This document shows, piece after piece, positions 1 through 8,444 of a stretch of 25,140 nucleotides of DNA. Each line of letters starts with the position of its first letter. Position 1 is the stretch's first letter. The translations under genes were made by a program, and so were the position numbers. The stretch is from a virus. Location of the stretch: the IMG/VR virus record IMGVR_UViG_3300034198_000925, positions 1 through 25,140 of that record; one strand, given 5' to 3'. Under the pieces are notes generated by a model. It saw only the letters and a program-made list of their open reading frames with translations. It was not told the origin of the DNA and ran no database searches.

Positions 1-720
1 GACTCTTCGAACCCGATGTATGATCGCAACGGTCAGATGTTCATTCCAGGCACAGATGAGAATGGCAACCCGTTCTTCTACAATACGAAAACGCATGAGA
101 AGTCCTTATCCGCTGATGGTCTCGTTCGTGCCACAGATTCCGATATGTCAGCACTCAATAAGAAGTTGGGTACTGAAACTGGTAAACAGATTTCTTCGTT
201 TGCCCTTGGCGCTCAGACGGCCCCAAATAAGATCACACAGTACAATACAATTCTTAGTGGTCTTAATGGCTCTGGCGTATCTACTGATGTCCTCACTCAG
301 TCACTTGGTAAACTATCCGAACTGACAGGATTTAATATGGGAGGCATCAACCTCCAAGATCGCGGTGTCGTAAAGAATCAGATCGCTTCGTTGTCGGTAA
401 CAGCCGCACAGGCACTCCAAGGTCAGGGTCAGATTTCCGACAAAGAACGTCAGCTCCTCGCAGATTCACTTCCGAAGATGGATATGAATGAAGACGCAGC
501 CCGTACGGTCATTGGTATTCTGAAGAAGGCCGAAGAGCGCAAGATTGATCAGTACCGTAAGTGGGTAGCTGTTCGTCAAGCAAACCCTAACGCAGACTTT
601 ACGTCCTTCCTCATGGATTACGGACAGGGACTAAACAACGGCTCCGATGCTTCGTCAGGTTCCCAAAGTGGGAACGGAAGTTCCGTAAAGCAATCACTGG
701 ATCAGATATTCAGTAACTAA
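1..720 (+). CDS. Virion-associated protein, 5' partial
   Basis: The reading frame is open from the first base of the window, so this is the C-terminal 239 residues of a longer protein; the Met at 16 is probably internal. The sequence is hydrophilic, rich in Gln, Ser, Asn and Gly, with no membrane segment, and ends in a Ser/Gly-rich tail. I do not recognise a family. It lies 12 bases upstream of another large protein of the same flavour and just before the terminase and portal genes, which fits an internal or ejection protein of the virion. That role is inferred from position and composition only. Confidence 0.6.
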   Translation, partial: DSSNPMYDRNGQMFIPGTDENGNPFFYNTKTHEKSLSADGLVRATDSDMSALNKKLGTETGKQISSFALGAQTAPNKITQYNTILSGLNGSGVSTDVLTQSLGKLSELTGFNMGGINLQDRGVVKNQIASLSVTAAQALQGQGQISDKERQLLADSLPKMDMNEDAARTVIGILKKAEERKIDQYRKWVAVRQANPNADFTSFLMDYGQGLNNGSDASSGSQSGNGSSVKQSLDQIFSN

Positions 721-732
721 TAGGACAAATCA

Positions 733-2793
733 ATGGCTGACACGATGGACAATATAGCCACGGCCCGCGCCCAAGGCTATTCAGACGATGAGATCGTCAA
801 CTTCTTGTCAGCCAAAGACCCTACGATGGGTCCGAAAATCAAACAGGCTCAAGATAGCGGGTACGCTTCGACAGACATCGTAAGTCACCTTGTCTCGAAG
901 CTACCTGCGGCCTCTAAAGCTCCCAAAGACGCCACTGAGATCGAAAACAATCCTACGTGGGCGCAGCGCGGCAAGATTCTCTACAAAGAAGCAAATGGTG
1001 AAGACTTCAAAGGTGATGACAAAGGGGCCGCTAAGTGGCTCGGTGATTACGTTTATGACTTCAACCATCGTCTGATCAACGTAGGCTCCAACAAAGATGG
1101 TGGTCGTGGTACATTAGACATTGGATACAACGTCCAGAGGTTTAGCCCAGAGGCCAAGAAGGCGTTCGTCGATTCACAGCACGACTATGAGAACATGGGT
1201 TTATCATGGAAGGGCGCTGGTAAGACTGTAGAACGCATTCTGACCGATCCGTTCACCTACGCAACGCTGGGTGTCGGTAAGTTAGCCTCTAAACTATTCC
1301 AAAAGGGTGCAACGGAGACTGTCGAACAACTCGCTCAACGCGGTATTGCTCAGGGTGCCAAACAGGGCCTTGTGACAGGTGCGGGCGAAGGCGCAGTGTA
1401 CGGCGGAGGTCTCGACGCAGCCAATCAGACCGGAATGATCAACGCAGGTGGTCAGGACTCTTACGACCCTGTTCGTGGCGCAGAAGCCGCAGGCATGGGC
1501 GCACTGGCAGGTGGTGCCTTAGGTGGCACTGCGGGTGCTGTAGGCGGAGCCATGGAAGGCCGCGCTCCTAGAGTGCAGGCTGCTCGTCAACTCGTAGACA
1601 ACCCTGAGGACGCAAAGCTCGGCGCAGAGGTAACTCAGCGTCTTAAGGACGTACAGGACACCCGTGGATCGACAATCGGTCTTGCGGATGCCAATGCGTC
1701 ACTTAACGCTCAGAAGGAAGACCTTCTTGCGAACGTGCGTAACCTTGATCTCCCTAAAGATCAGGTCCGGCGGATCACAAGTAACCTGACGAATGCCAAA
1801 GGTCTCACAGAGTCCGATATGACGGCACTTCAGGGTGTCAAAGGTGGTCAGGAGATCATCGACAACATTGGGTACATGAAGAAGTTCCGTGACATGACGG
1901 CTCCTCTTCCATCGTCAAGCAACTTTGCGATGAAGGCCCTTCGTGTTGGCGCTGACCAACTCCCATTCGCACCTTTACGCCTTGCGGCTCGTTCGCTCCT
2001 TAAGGGCGGAAAGACCGGAACTGAAGTCATTCAGGACGCGATCTCTCCTAAGAAGCTCGACATCGCTCAGAACGTATTGGACCTCGGTGGACGCTCACAG
2101 GCATCCATTGGTCGTGATAGCCTCTCTTCGATGGCAAGCGACACCATACGGGCGCAGAAGTCCCTTAAGGATGCCGCAGAGCAGGCTAAGGGTGAACGTA
2201 TCGCTGCAAAGCGTGACCGTGCGCTTCAGGCAGTTCAAAACAACGATCCTCCGGTTCCTGATAGCCCACAAGGTGTTATGGAGTCGGCAACAGGCTTTGA
2301 TCGCAATCAGACCGCACGTGCGCTTCGTATCATTGAGCGTACCCGTCCAGCCTTACAGTCTCAGGTCGATCAGTACCGCGAGAGTGTAGCTACAGGTGGT
2401 CGTATTGAAGACCTCAACGCCCTCATCAGAGCAGTGCGTAAGTTGTCTAACGATGGGACTCTCGTTCCTAAGAACGTAGCCAATAGTGGCGATCAGGTCA
2501 TGGCGACTGCGATGGGTCAACCCACGTATAGCCCAGCACACATCCAAGGCACCGCTAATCAAGCCCGCGTTACTGCGGTGATTGATAGGGTCGCCAAGTC
2601 GGGACTTCCAGACGCACAGGTTGAAGCGATCAACTCAGCAGCCTCGAAGATCGGCACAACGAACAATCAGCAAGAAGCAATGCAGCACGTATTGGACCTC
2701 ATGGGTAACCTGAGTGATCCGAAGGCTCGTGCAGTTGCTTCACGCGAACTGAAGCCACTTGTGGATCAGATCAGACATAAGACACCGAAATAA
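733..2793 (+). CDS. Large internal/ejection virion protein candidate (686 aa)
   Basis: The ATG at 733 follows AGGA at a normal distance, and the frame runs 686 codons without interruption. The N-terminus carries two similar segments, around residues 14-28 (core QGYSDDEIVNFLSAK) and 42-56 (core SGYASTDIVSHLVSK). About residues 210-280 form a Gly/Ala-rich stretch (repeated GAGEGA, GGALGG-type runs) that could be amphipathic or membrane-active. The C-terminal half is helical, charged and rich in Gln and Ala. No enzymatic motif is visible. Large Ala/Gly/Gln-rich proteins beside the terminase and portal genes of podophages are often DNA-ejection proteins, and this is my best guess. A tail-associated structural protein is the alternative. 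Confidence 0.7.
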   Translation: MADTMDNIATARAQGYSDDEIVNFLSAKDPTMGPKIKQAQDSGYASTDIVSHLVSKLPAASKAPKDATEIENNPTWAQRGKILYKEANGEDFKGDDKGAAKWLGDYVYDFNHRLINVGSNKDGGRGTLDIGYNVQRFSPEAKKAFVDSQHDYENMGLSWKGAGKTVERILTDPFTYATLGVGKLASKLFQKGATETVEQLAQRGIAQGAKQGLVTGAGEGAVYGGGLDAANQTGMINAGGQDSYDPVRGAEAAGMGALAGGALGGTAGAVGGAMEGRAPRVQAARQLVDNPEDAKLGAEVTQRLKDVQDTRGSTIGLADANASLNAQKEDLLANVRNLDLPKDQVRRITSNLTNAKGLTESDMTALQGVKGGQEIIDNIGYMKKFRDMTAPLPSSSNFAMKALRVGADQLPFAPLRLAARSLLKGGKTGTEVIQDAISPKKLDIAQNVLDLGGRSQASIGRDSLSSMASDTIRAQKSLKDAAEQAKGERIAAKRDRALQAVQNNDPPVPDSPQGVMESATGFDRNQTARALRIIERTRPALQSQVDQYRESVATGGRIEDLNALIRAVRKLSNDGTLVPKNVANSGDQVMATAMGQPTYSPAHIQGTANQARVTAVIDRVAKSGLPDAQVEAINSAASKIGTTNNQQEAMQHVLDLMGNLSDPKARAVASRELKPLVDQIRHKTPK

Positions 2794-2805
2794 GGAGAGC
2801 ATTTC

Positions 2806-3168
2806 GTGTCATCACCATTACTTGATGTCCTCGCAGTTTATAAAGAGTTCGAGGGCCTAATGGAGCGGCGAGACCTACAGCACACCGAAAAGGTGGAAAT
2901 TGTACGGGAACTCGCCGCTTCTCTCCCTGCCGAGATCGTATTCCCGCAGGGGTCAAAGACAGTTGCAATTATCAAATCAAAGCTAAGGGGATTCATTGAT
3001 GGGTTACCCACCGAAAGTCCCCCGCAAGAAACGCGAGAAAGACCTATCGAAAGTCCCGAAGTCGGAGTGCATCTTCAAGACGCTGTGGCAAGACCCAGTG
3101 TGGCGAGAGAACCACCTAAAGCTGCTCCGAAGCAAAATCGAGGGCAGGGGAAGACCCCTCGGCCTTAA
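2806..3168 (+). CDS. Small protein overlapping terS (GTG start)
   Basis: A GTG start at 2806 is preceded by AAGGAG at 2792-2797. The first ~65 residues look like an ordinary globular, helical protein (VYKEFEGLMERR, VEIVRELAASLP). After base 2999 the frame is shared with the next gene, and the product turns into a Pro/Arg/Glu-rich tail of about 55 residues, typical of a sequence constrained by another frame. Function unknown. Either the gene truly overlaps its neighbour by 170 bases, or the N-terminal part is joined to the next frame by a +1 shift. Confidence is good that 2806-2998 is translated and lower for the tail. Confidence 0.55.
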   Translation: MSSPLLDVLAVYKEFEGLMERRDLQHTEKVEIVRELAASLPAEIVFPQGSKTVAIIKSKLRGFIDGLPTESPPQETRERPIESPEVGVHLQDAVARPSVAREPPKAAPKQNRGQGKTPRP

Positions 3169-3469
3169 CGATGGCGTAGGTCTCAAGAAGCTACCGAAGG
3201 TCCAAGCAAAGGCCCGCGAAGAAGCAACCAAGATCACAGAGTACTTAAAGATGACCAAGCAATTTGAACCAGACAACGAACTCGCCGAAGAGTCGTTCAA
3301 GACACTTCTCGAAGTCCTTCGTCAGCCAGGTCAGACACGCGATAAGATCACGGCTGCTTCCAAGGTTCTAGAGTTCGTCCAGAAGAAACCTCAGACCGCA
3401 AGTGAAGTGACACTCAATAAAGCAGAGTCATTCCTTGAGGCTGTACTTGCGGATACCGCAAAAGAGTAA
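2999..3469 (+). CDS. terS: Terminase small subunit candidate
   Basis: The ATG at 2999 is preceded by AAGGGG at 2985-2990 and gives 156 residues; a TTG one codon upstream is an alternative. The N-terminus is strongly basic (PRKKREKDLSK), followed by a segment with WQDPVWRENHLK, a basic helical middle and an acidic helical C-terminus (LTEYLK-like helix, EFVQKKPQTASEVTLNKAE). The gene directly precedes the large terminase with 11 bases between them, the classic terS position. Small terminases bind the packaging site and regulate the motor. They are poorly conserved, so the call rests mainly on position, size and general character. Confidence 0.6.
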   Translation: MGYPPKVPRKKREKDLSKVPKSECIFKTLWQDPVWRENHLKLLRSKIEGRGRPLGLNDGVGLKKLPKVQAKAREEATKITEYLKMTKQFEPDNELAEESFKTLLEVLRQPGQTRDKITAASKVLEFVQKKPQTASEVTLNKAESFLEAVLADTAKE

Positions 3470-3480
3470 AAGAGAGACGC

Positions 3481-5052
3481 ATGAAGCCTGAGTTAATTGA
3501 GGTACGAAAGCGTCTCTACAATGACTTCCCATTCTACGCAAAACACGCTCTTAAGATTAGAACTAAGGACGGGGAGATCGTTCCATTCAAATTAAACCAC
3601 GCGCAGGCGATCCTTCAGAAAGCAGTTGAAGAAGAGGTTGAGGCGCGTGGCTACTGTCGCATCATAGTTCTTAAAGCCCGACAGTTGGGACTCTCCACGC
3701 ACATAGGGGCCTATTTGTATTCCCGTGTGTCTCAGGAGAAAGCACGTAAGGCACTTGTGGTCACCCACGCAGCCGATAGTACACGTGCGCTTTTCGATAT
3801 GACTAAGCGTTATCACGATAACTGCCCTGATGGCCTCAAGCCCTCAACGAAGTACTCTTCGAGGCGAGAGTTATCGTTCGACATCCTAGACTCCTCATAC
3901 ATCGTTGCGACCGCAGGTGGCGAAAGTATCGCCCGTGGTGAAACGATCTCACATTCTCACCTGTCGGAGTTGGCCTTCTGGCCTACACATAACGCACGTG
4001 AGAACTTCAACGCTATCATGCAGGCCGTTCCGTCTGCCAAAGGAACAGCAGTCTTCATCGAGTCCACCGCAAATGGTGTCTCAGGTCTATTCTACGAGTT
4101 GTGGAAGGGTGCCGTTGATGGGACTAATGGCTTCAGGGCCGTGTTTATCCCTTGGTACACTGATCCGCTGTATCGTGAAGAAATCACTGCTCCTTTCGAC
4201 CTCACTCCAGACGAGAAGTCTCTCGCAGCGAAGTATGGTCTTGATGAAGGACAGCTTGCCTTCCGTCGCAGAAAGATCGCACAGAACGGTATCGACCTCT
4301 GGAACCAAGAGTATCCCACGGAACCAGAAGACGCATTCCTCACTACGGGTCGCCCTGTGTTCAACCCAGAGCAACTCACGAAGCGTCTCACCGAGACTCA
4401 GGAACCTCTCGCACGTTTAGCCCTCGAAGGTAACGAGTGGCAGAACAACGTACGCGGTGAACTGACACAATACTACAAGCACGATCCTAAAGAGACTTAT
4501 TACATCGGAGCAGACGTAGCCATGGGTATCCGTGGAGGCGACTGGTCGGTAGCGCAGGTCTTCGATAGCGAACGTCGTCAGGTCGCCACATGGCGTGGTC
4601 AGGTACATCCAGATTACTTCTCGGACGTTCTGTACAACTTAGGCAACTATTACAACACCGCAAGGTTGATCGTCGAGAACAACTCGCACGGCATCCTTAC
4701 GTGTACACGGCTCGGTAAGGATTACTCCTACGAGAACCTTTATATGACCACTGAGGTCGATAAGGTCACCGAACGTGAGAATACGACATTCGGATTCAGG
4801 ACGACCGTCAAGACGAAGCCACTGATCATTGATCAACTACGTGCTGCGCTTCGAGACGGCATCATTGAACTCAACGATAAAACTACGATCCGCGAGATGC
4901 TGACCTATGTGGTCACTGAGAGCGGTGCGATGGAGGCCGAACAAGGCTGCTTTGACGATTGCGTCATGGCTCTTGCGATGGTGAACCACATCCACGAAGG
5001 CAAATTCACACCTGTCGAAGTAACAGATGAATATTACATAGAGGCGTTATAA
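3481..5052 (+). CDS. terL: Terminase large subunit (packaging ATPase/nuclease)
   Basis: This is the DNA-packaging motor, which hydrolyses ATP to pump DNA into the prohead and cuts the DNA. The 523-residue length is normal. A deviant Walker A lies at residues 65-73 (KARQLGLST). The Walker B/catalytic Glu region is SHLSELAFW near 159-167, and the coupling motif FIESTANG is near 192-199. The C-terminal RNase H-like nuclease shows its three acidic positions: Asp345 in YIGADVAMG, Glu399 in LIVENNSHG, and Asp492/493 in FDDCVMALAM. The gene follows terS and its stop overlaps the portal start (TAATG at 5050-5054), so the two are probably coupled. In T7 the terminase lies at the far end of the late region, unlike here. 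Confidence 0.95.
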   Translation: MKPELIEVRKRLYNDFPFYAKHALKIRTKDGEIVPFKLNHAQAILQKAVEEEVEARGYCRIIVLKARQLGLSTHIGAYLYSRVSQEKARKALVVTHAADSTRALFDMTKRYHDNCPDGLKPSTKYSSRRELSFDILDSSYIVATAGGESIARGETISHSHLSELAFWPTHNARENFNAIMQAVPSAKGTAVFIESTANGVSGLFYELWKGAVDGTNGFRAVFIPWYTDPLYREEITAPFDLTPDEKSLAAKYGLDEGQLAFRRRKIAQNGIDLWNQEYPTEPEDAFLTTGRPVFNPEQLTKRLTETQEPLARLALEGNEWQNNVRGELTQYYKHDPKETYYIGADVAMGIRGGDWSVAQVFDSERRQVATWRGQVHPDYFSDVLYNLGNYYNTARLIVENNSHGILTCTRLGKDYSYENLYMTTEVDKVTERENTTFGFRTTVKTKPLIIDQLRAALRDGIIELNDKTTIREMLTYVVTESGAMEAEQGCFDDCVMALAMVNHIHEGKFTPVEVTDEYYIEAL

Positions 5053-7079
5053 TGGCTAAGAAGAAAAAGGGGATGTCAGATGATGAAATCCTCGTCGTCG
5101 TTGATAAGGCCGTTAGTGACTCAGTAGGTTACTTCGACAGCCAGTTGTCTCGTGAACGCGAGAAAGTACTCAACTACTACAATGGCGTCCTTCCGAAGCC
5201 TGTTCACGCAGGTAACTCGAAGTACATCTCGATGGATGTCTATGACACCGTTGAGTCGGCCAAAGCAGTTCTACTTGAGACCTTCGCAGCCGGAAACAAG
5301 CTCGTCGAGTTCACTCCAGTAGGCCCTGAAGACGTTCAAGCGGCTAAGATCGCTACGGACTACACGGACTACGTGATCTTTCGTCAGAACAACGGCTACC
5401 AAGTGTTCTCTGATGCCCTTACGGACGGAATGTTAGCCCGTGTTGGCATCGCAAAGGTCTATTGGGACAAACGTGAGGTCGAAACGACCGAAGAGTTCGC
5501 AGACCTTTCAGCCGACCAGTTTGATCAGCTACTTTCGCAGCCAGATGTTGAACTTGAAGACTACACACAGGACGATGCGACGCTTCTCATTAGCGGTTCG
5601 ATCATCCGTAGTGCCAATGAGTCTCAGGTTGTCATCGAAAACATCCCTCCAGAAGAGTTCTTGATCTCATCACGCGCTAAGTCCCTTACACAGGCAGACT
5701 TTGTAGGACAGCGTGTGCGTAAGTCCAAGAGTGATCTCATCAAGGATGGCTACGATAAGGACATTGTAGATCGCATCTCGTTCGATGAACACGTAGGTCT
5801 CAACGAAGAGAACGCACGTTTCACTGAAATCGACGCTACGTCTGCCTTTAACCGTCAAGCATACCAAGATGCCGTCTCGAAAGTGACCGTCTACGAATGT
5901 TATATGCAAATCGACGTTGAGGGCGATGGCGAAGCCTGTCTCTATAAGATCATCAAGGCTGGTAACGAGATACTCCATAAGGAAGAAGTCGATAGGGTAC
6001 CATTCATCACGAATGTCCCCCTTCCGATTCCGCACAGTTTCTTTGGGTCGAACTTCGCTTCGAAGGTCATCCCGATTCAGAACGCTCGTACGGTCCTCAT
6101 GCGAGGCATTCTCGACCATACGGTCATTACGAACAACCCGCGCTATCAAGTTGTCAAAGGTGCTCTCGTCAATCCGAGGGAACTTCTCGATAACCGTATC
6201 GGCGGTGTGGTCAACGTAACGAGACCTGATGGCATCATGCCCCTTCAGCAAGCCTCATTGAACCCGTTCGTCTTCCAGACGATCCAGTTGCTCGATGAGG
6301 ACAAGGAGGACACCACTGGTATCTCGAAGTTGTCGCAGGGTCTCAATAAGGACGCTGTGAGCCAACAGAACAGTGGAGCGATGGTTGAACAACTCGTCAG
6401 CCTTTCGCAGCAACGTCAGAAGATCATGGCGCGTAACTTCGCCAATAACTTCCTGATCCCTCTGTACCTCGAAGTCTACCGCCTTGTAATCGAAAACGAA
6501 GACAAAAAGAAGGTCGTAGAGATCGCTGGTAACTGGGTGGAAGTTGAGCCTCAGCGTTGGCGTGAACGGAGAGACGTACAGGCATCGTTGCGCCTTGGTT
6601 ACGGTGAGCAGGAGAAGGACGCACAGAAGTATCTGGCGATCCATCAGTTGCTTACATCTGATCCAGGCTTACAGCCACTCTACACGATCAAGAACCGCTA
6701 TACGAACATCTGTAATTTCCTTGAGGCGTCAGGCTTCAAGAACACAGAGGAAATCATCACAGCACCAGATCACGTACCGCCACCACAGCCAGACCCGATG
6801 CAGGTTGTTCAACTTGAAGCAGCCAAGAAGCAAATCGAAGTCGCTGATCGTCAGGTCGCAGTACAGGAAGTCAAGGCGAAAGCCGAAGCGGAACTCGATC
6901 ACATGAAGGTCGAGATGGAACGCATGAAGACCATGATCGACGTTATGATGAAGCAGCGTGATGCAGAGCGTAAGGAGTTCGACTCCAAGGAACGCGCTAA
7001 GATCGCTGAAGCGGAACTGTCGCTAATGCAGAATACACCAACAGAGGTCAAGCAGACACAGATTGTCAGCCCCTCATAA
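5052..7079 (+). CDS. Portal (head-tail connector) protein
   Basis: The 675-residue protein is the right size and position for a podophage portal, the dodecameric ring at one capsid vertex through which DNA enters and leaves. It starts within the terL stop codon. The N-terminal third resembles the phiEco32/SU10/P22-like portal group from memory (KYISMDVYDTVESAKAVLLETF, then a hydrophilic insert). The middle has GSNFASKVIPIQNARTVLMR, likely the clip/stem region. The last ~110 residues (from about 565) are an uninterrupted charged helix rich in Glu, Lys, Met and Gln, as expected of a barrel or coiled-coil extension. The family assignment is by recollection. Confidence 0.88.
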   Translation: MAKKKKGMSDDEILVVVDKAVSDSVGYFDSQLSREREKVLNYYNGVLPKPVHAGNSKYISMDVYDTVESAKAVLLETFAAGNKLVEFTPVGPEDVQAAKIATDYTDYVIFRQNNGYQVFSDALTDGMLARVGIAKVYWDKREVETTEEFADLSADQFDQLLSQPDVELEDYTQDDATLLISGSIIRSANESQVVIENIPPEEFLISSRAKSLTQADFVGQRVRKSKSDLIKDGYDKDIVDRISFDEHVGLNEENARFTEIDATSAFNRQAYQDAVSKVTVYECYMQIDVEGDGEACLYKIIKAGNEILHKEEVDRVPFITNVPLPIPHSFFGSNFASKVIPIQNARTVLMRGILDHTVITNNPRYQVVKGALVNPRELLDNRIGGVVNVTRPDGIMPLQQASLNPFVFQTIQLLDEDKEDTTGISKLSQGLNKDAVSQQNSGAMVEQLVSLSQQRQKIMARNFANNFLIPLYLEVYRLVIENEDKKKVVEIAGNWVEVEPQRWRERRDVQASLRLGYGEQEKDAQKYLAIHQLLTSDPGLQPLYTIKNRYTNICNFLEASGFKNTEEIITAPDHVPPPQPDPMQVVQLEAAKKQIEVADRQVAVQEVKAKAEAELDHMKVEMERMKTMIDVMMKQRDAERKEFDSKERAKIAEAELSLMQNTPTEVKQTQIVSPS

Positions 7080-7097
7080 GGTCATTGAAGGAGAGCC

Positions 7098-7394
7098 ATG
7101 ACCATACATACACTTTCAGAGGAGGAGGCGCGTCTTGTCAACGACGGTATCGCTGCGGAGCGCCTTCTCAACGATGACACATTCCAGAGCGCAGTAAACG
7201 CACTCAGCGAGCAACTATCAGGAGCGATCATCAACACATCGCTTGAAGATGCCGCGAAGCGTGAGCGCCTCTATTTCATGCACTCGTCATTGGTAGAACT
7301 GGTCAACATCCTGAAGAGCAGGATGCTTACCAAGATCAATATCGAGAAATCCCTTAACACCGACGAAGATGATTACGTCGAAACCGAGAATTGA
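7098..7394 (+). CDS. Small acidic helical protein between portal and scaffold
   Basis: This gives 98 residues from an ATG with an excellent AAGGAG at 7089-7094. The product is mostly helical and acidic, with the tail TDEDDYVETEN; it has no membrane segment and no recognisable motif. Many podophages carry a short protein of unknown role between portal and scaffold, and this fits that slot. Its stop codon lies just before the scaffold start. Function not assigned; an accessory assembly factor is possible by position. Confidence 0.75.
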   Translation: MTIHTLSEEEARLVNDGIAAERLLNDDTFQSAVNALSEQLSGAIINTSLEDAAKRERLYFMHSSLVELVNILKSRMLTKINIEKSLNTDEDDYVETEN

Positions 7395-7399
7395 ATTTT

Positions 7400-8407
7400 A
7401 TGACAACTATCCCTATGGACGTTGAGAAGACAGAAGAACTAGGCGCTCTCACCCCAAGTGAAGCCGCCGACGCATTCCTTAGTCGTTGGAAAGTAGACGC
7501 TAAAGAGCCATCTACAGACGATGAAGGGGCAAAGGAAGAAGAAGTCGATGAGACCGACGACGCTTCCGAAACTGAAGAGCCTGATGCAACCGAAGAAGTC
7601 GAAGAGGGCGAAGAGGACCAACAAGAAGAAGCCGCTGAAGATAAGTACGTTGATGATGATAACGTCAAGGTAAAGGTCAAAGTAGGCGATGAAGAACTTG
7701 TTGTATCTGTCAAAGACCTTAAGCGTCTTTACGGTCAAGAAGCATCACTCACACGTAAGTCTCAAGAAGTCGCGCAGAAGCGGAAAGAAGTTGAGGAGCA
7801 AGGCTCTCTTCACATCACTGGTCTACAGAAGCTCTATGAACGCGCTGTAGAACGCTACAAACCTTTCGCCAATATCGACATGCTCGTTGCGTCCAAACAG
7901 ATGGACACTGAAGAGCTTCAGATATTGCGACAGGAAGCCAACAAGGCTTACGAAGACGTTAGGTTCATGGAAAGTGAACTTCAGGTCTTCGCTAAGACTG
8001 TTGATGCACAGCGTCAGAAGATGATCGTTGAGCAAGCCAAGATTGCCGTCGAGGTCTTAAAGAACCCTGAGACAGGCATCCCGAATTTCTCTCCAGAGAC
8101 CTACAAGAGCATTCTAGATTACGCTGTAAGCAACGGAATGCCCGCTGATGTCGCAGGAAAAATCGTCGATCCATTGATCATCAAGACCATTTGGAAAGCG
8201 ATGAACTACGACAACACAAAGCAGGTTGCGACCGTAAAGAAGGTCAAAGCACCTACTAAGGTTCTCAAGTCCAAATCAAACGTAGCTACATCAGGTTTCG
8301 CATCTGACTCGGCAGCTAAAGCGATGAGTACGCTACGCAAGACTGGATCGCGTGATGACGCAGCGGCCGCGTTCCTCCAAAGGTGGAATGTGGGTAGCGA
8401 TGATTAA
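7400..8407 (+). CDS. Capsid scaffolding protein
   Basis: I chose the ATG at 7400 (335 aa); a TTG at 7391 overlapping the previous stop, and an ATG at 7415, are alternatives, and the RBS is weak (GAGAA). After a short N-terminus comes an extremely acidic stretch (about residues 40-85, dominated by Glu and Asp). A long charged helical region follows, and then a basic C-terminal segment (KKVKAPTKVLKSKS) and a short terminal helix. This acidic-helical-basic layout directly before the major capsid gene is typical of podophage scaffolds, which fill the prohead and leave before maturation. The motif AAxAFLxRW occurs twice, at residues 21-30 and 320-329. Confidence 0.85.
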   Translation: MTTIPMDVEKTEELGALTPSEAADAFLSRWKVDAKEPSTDDEGAKEEEVDETDDASETEEPDATEEVEEGEEDQQEEAAEDKYVDDDNVKVKVKVGDEELVVSVKDLKRLYGQEASLTRKSQEVAQKRKEVEEQGSLHITGLQKLYERAVERYKPFANIDMLVASKQMDTEELQILRQEANKAYEDVRFMESELQVFAKTVDAQRQKMIVEQAKIAVEVLKNPETGIPNFSPETYKSILDYAVSNGMPADVAGKIVDPLIIKTIWKAMNYDNTKQVATVKKVKAPTKVLKSKSNVATSGFASDSAAKAMSTLRKTGSRDDAAAAFLQRWNVGSDD

Positions 8408-8427
8408 CTTATAGCCCCAACATTGTT

Positions 8428-8438
8428 TATAGGATTAC
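8428..8438 (+). promoter_or_regulatory. Promoter-like TATAG(G)ATTAC element before capsid gene
   Basis: The 37-base gap before the capsid gene holds ACATTG (8420-8425) then TATAGGATTAC (8428-8438). A closely similar pair, ACATTG and TATAGATTAC, occurs at 15835-15854 upstream of the RNA polymerase gene. A phage-polymerase or host promoter here would match the strong capsid promoter of T7, but the spacing differs by two bases between copies, so this is only suggestive. AGGA at 8431-8434 probably also serves as the capsid ribosome-binding site. Confidence 0.25.
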
Positions 8439-8444
8439 ACTAAT

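Noticed and set aside
1943-2389. Alternate-frame 148-codon ORF in the large virion gene
   Set aside because: Arg/Ser-rich product with no ribosome site; the main frame is continuous across it.
5670-6251. Antisense 193-codon open frame in the portal gene
   Set aside because: Shadow of the portal frame; no promoter, no ribosome site, and all other genes are on the + strand.
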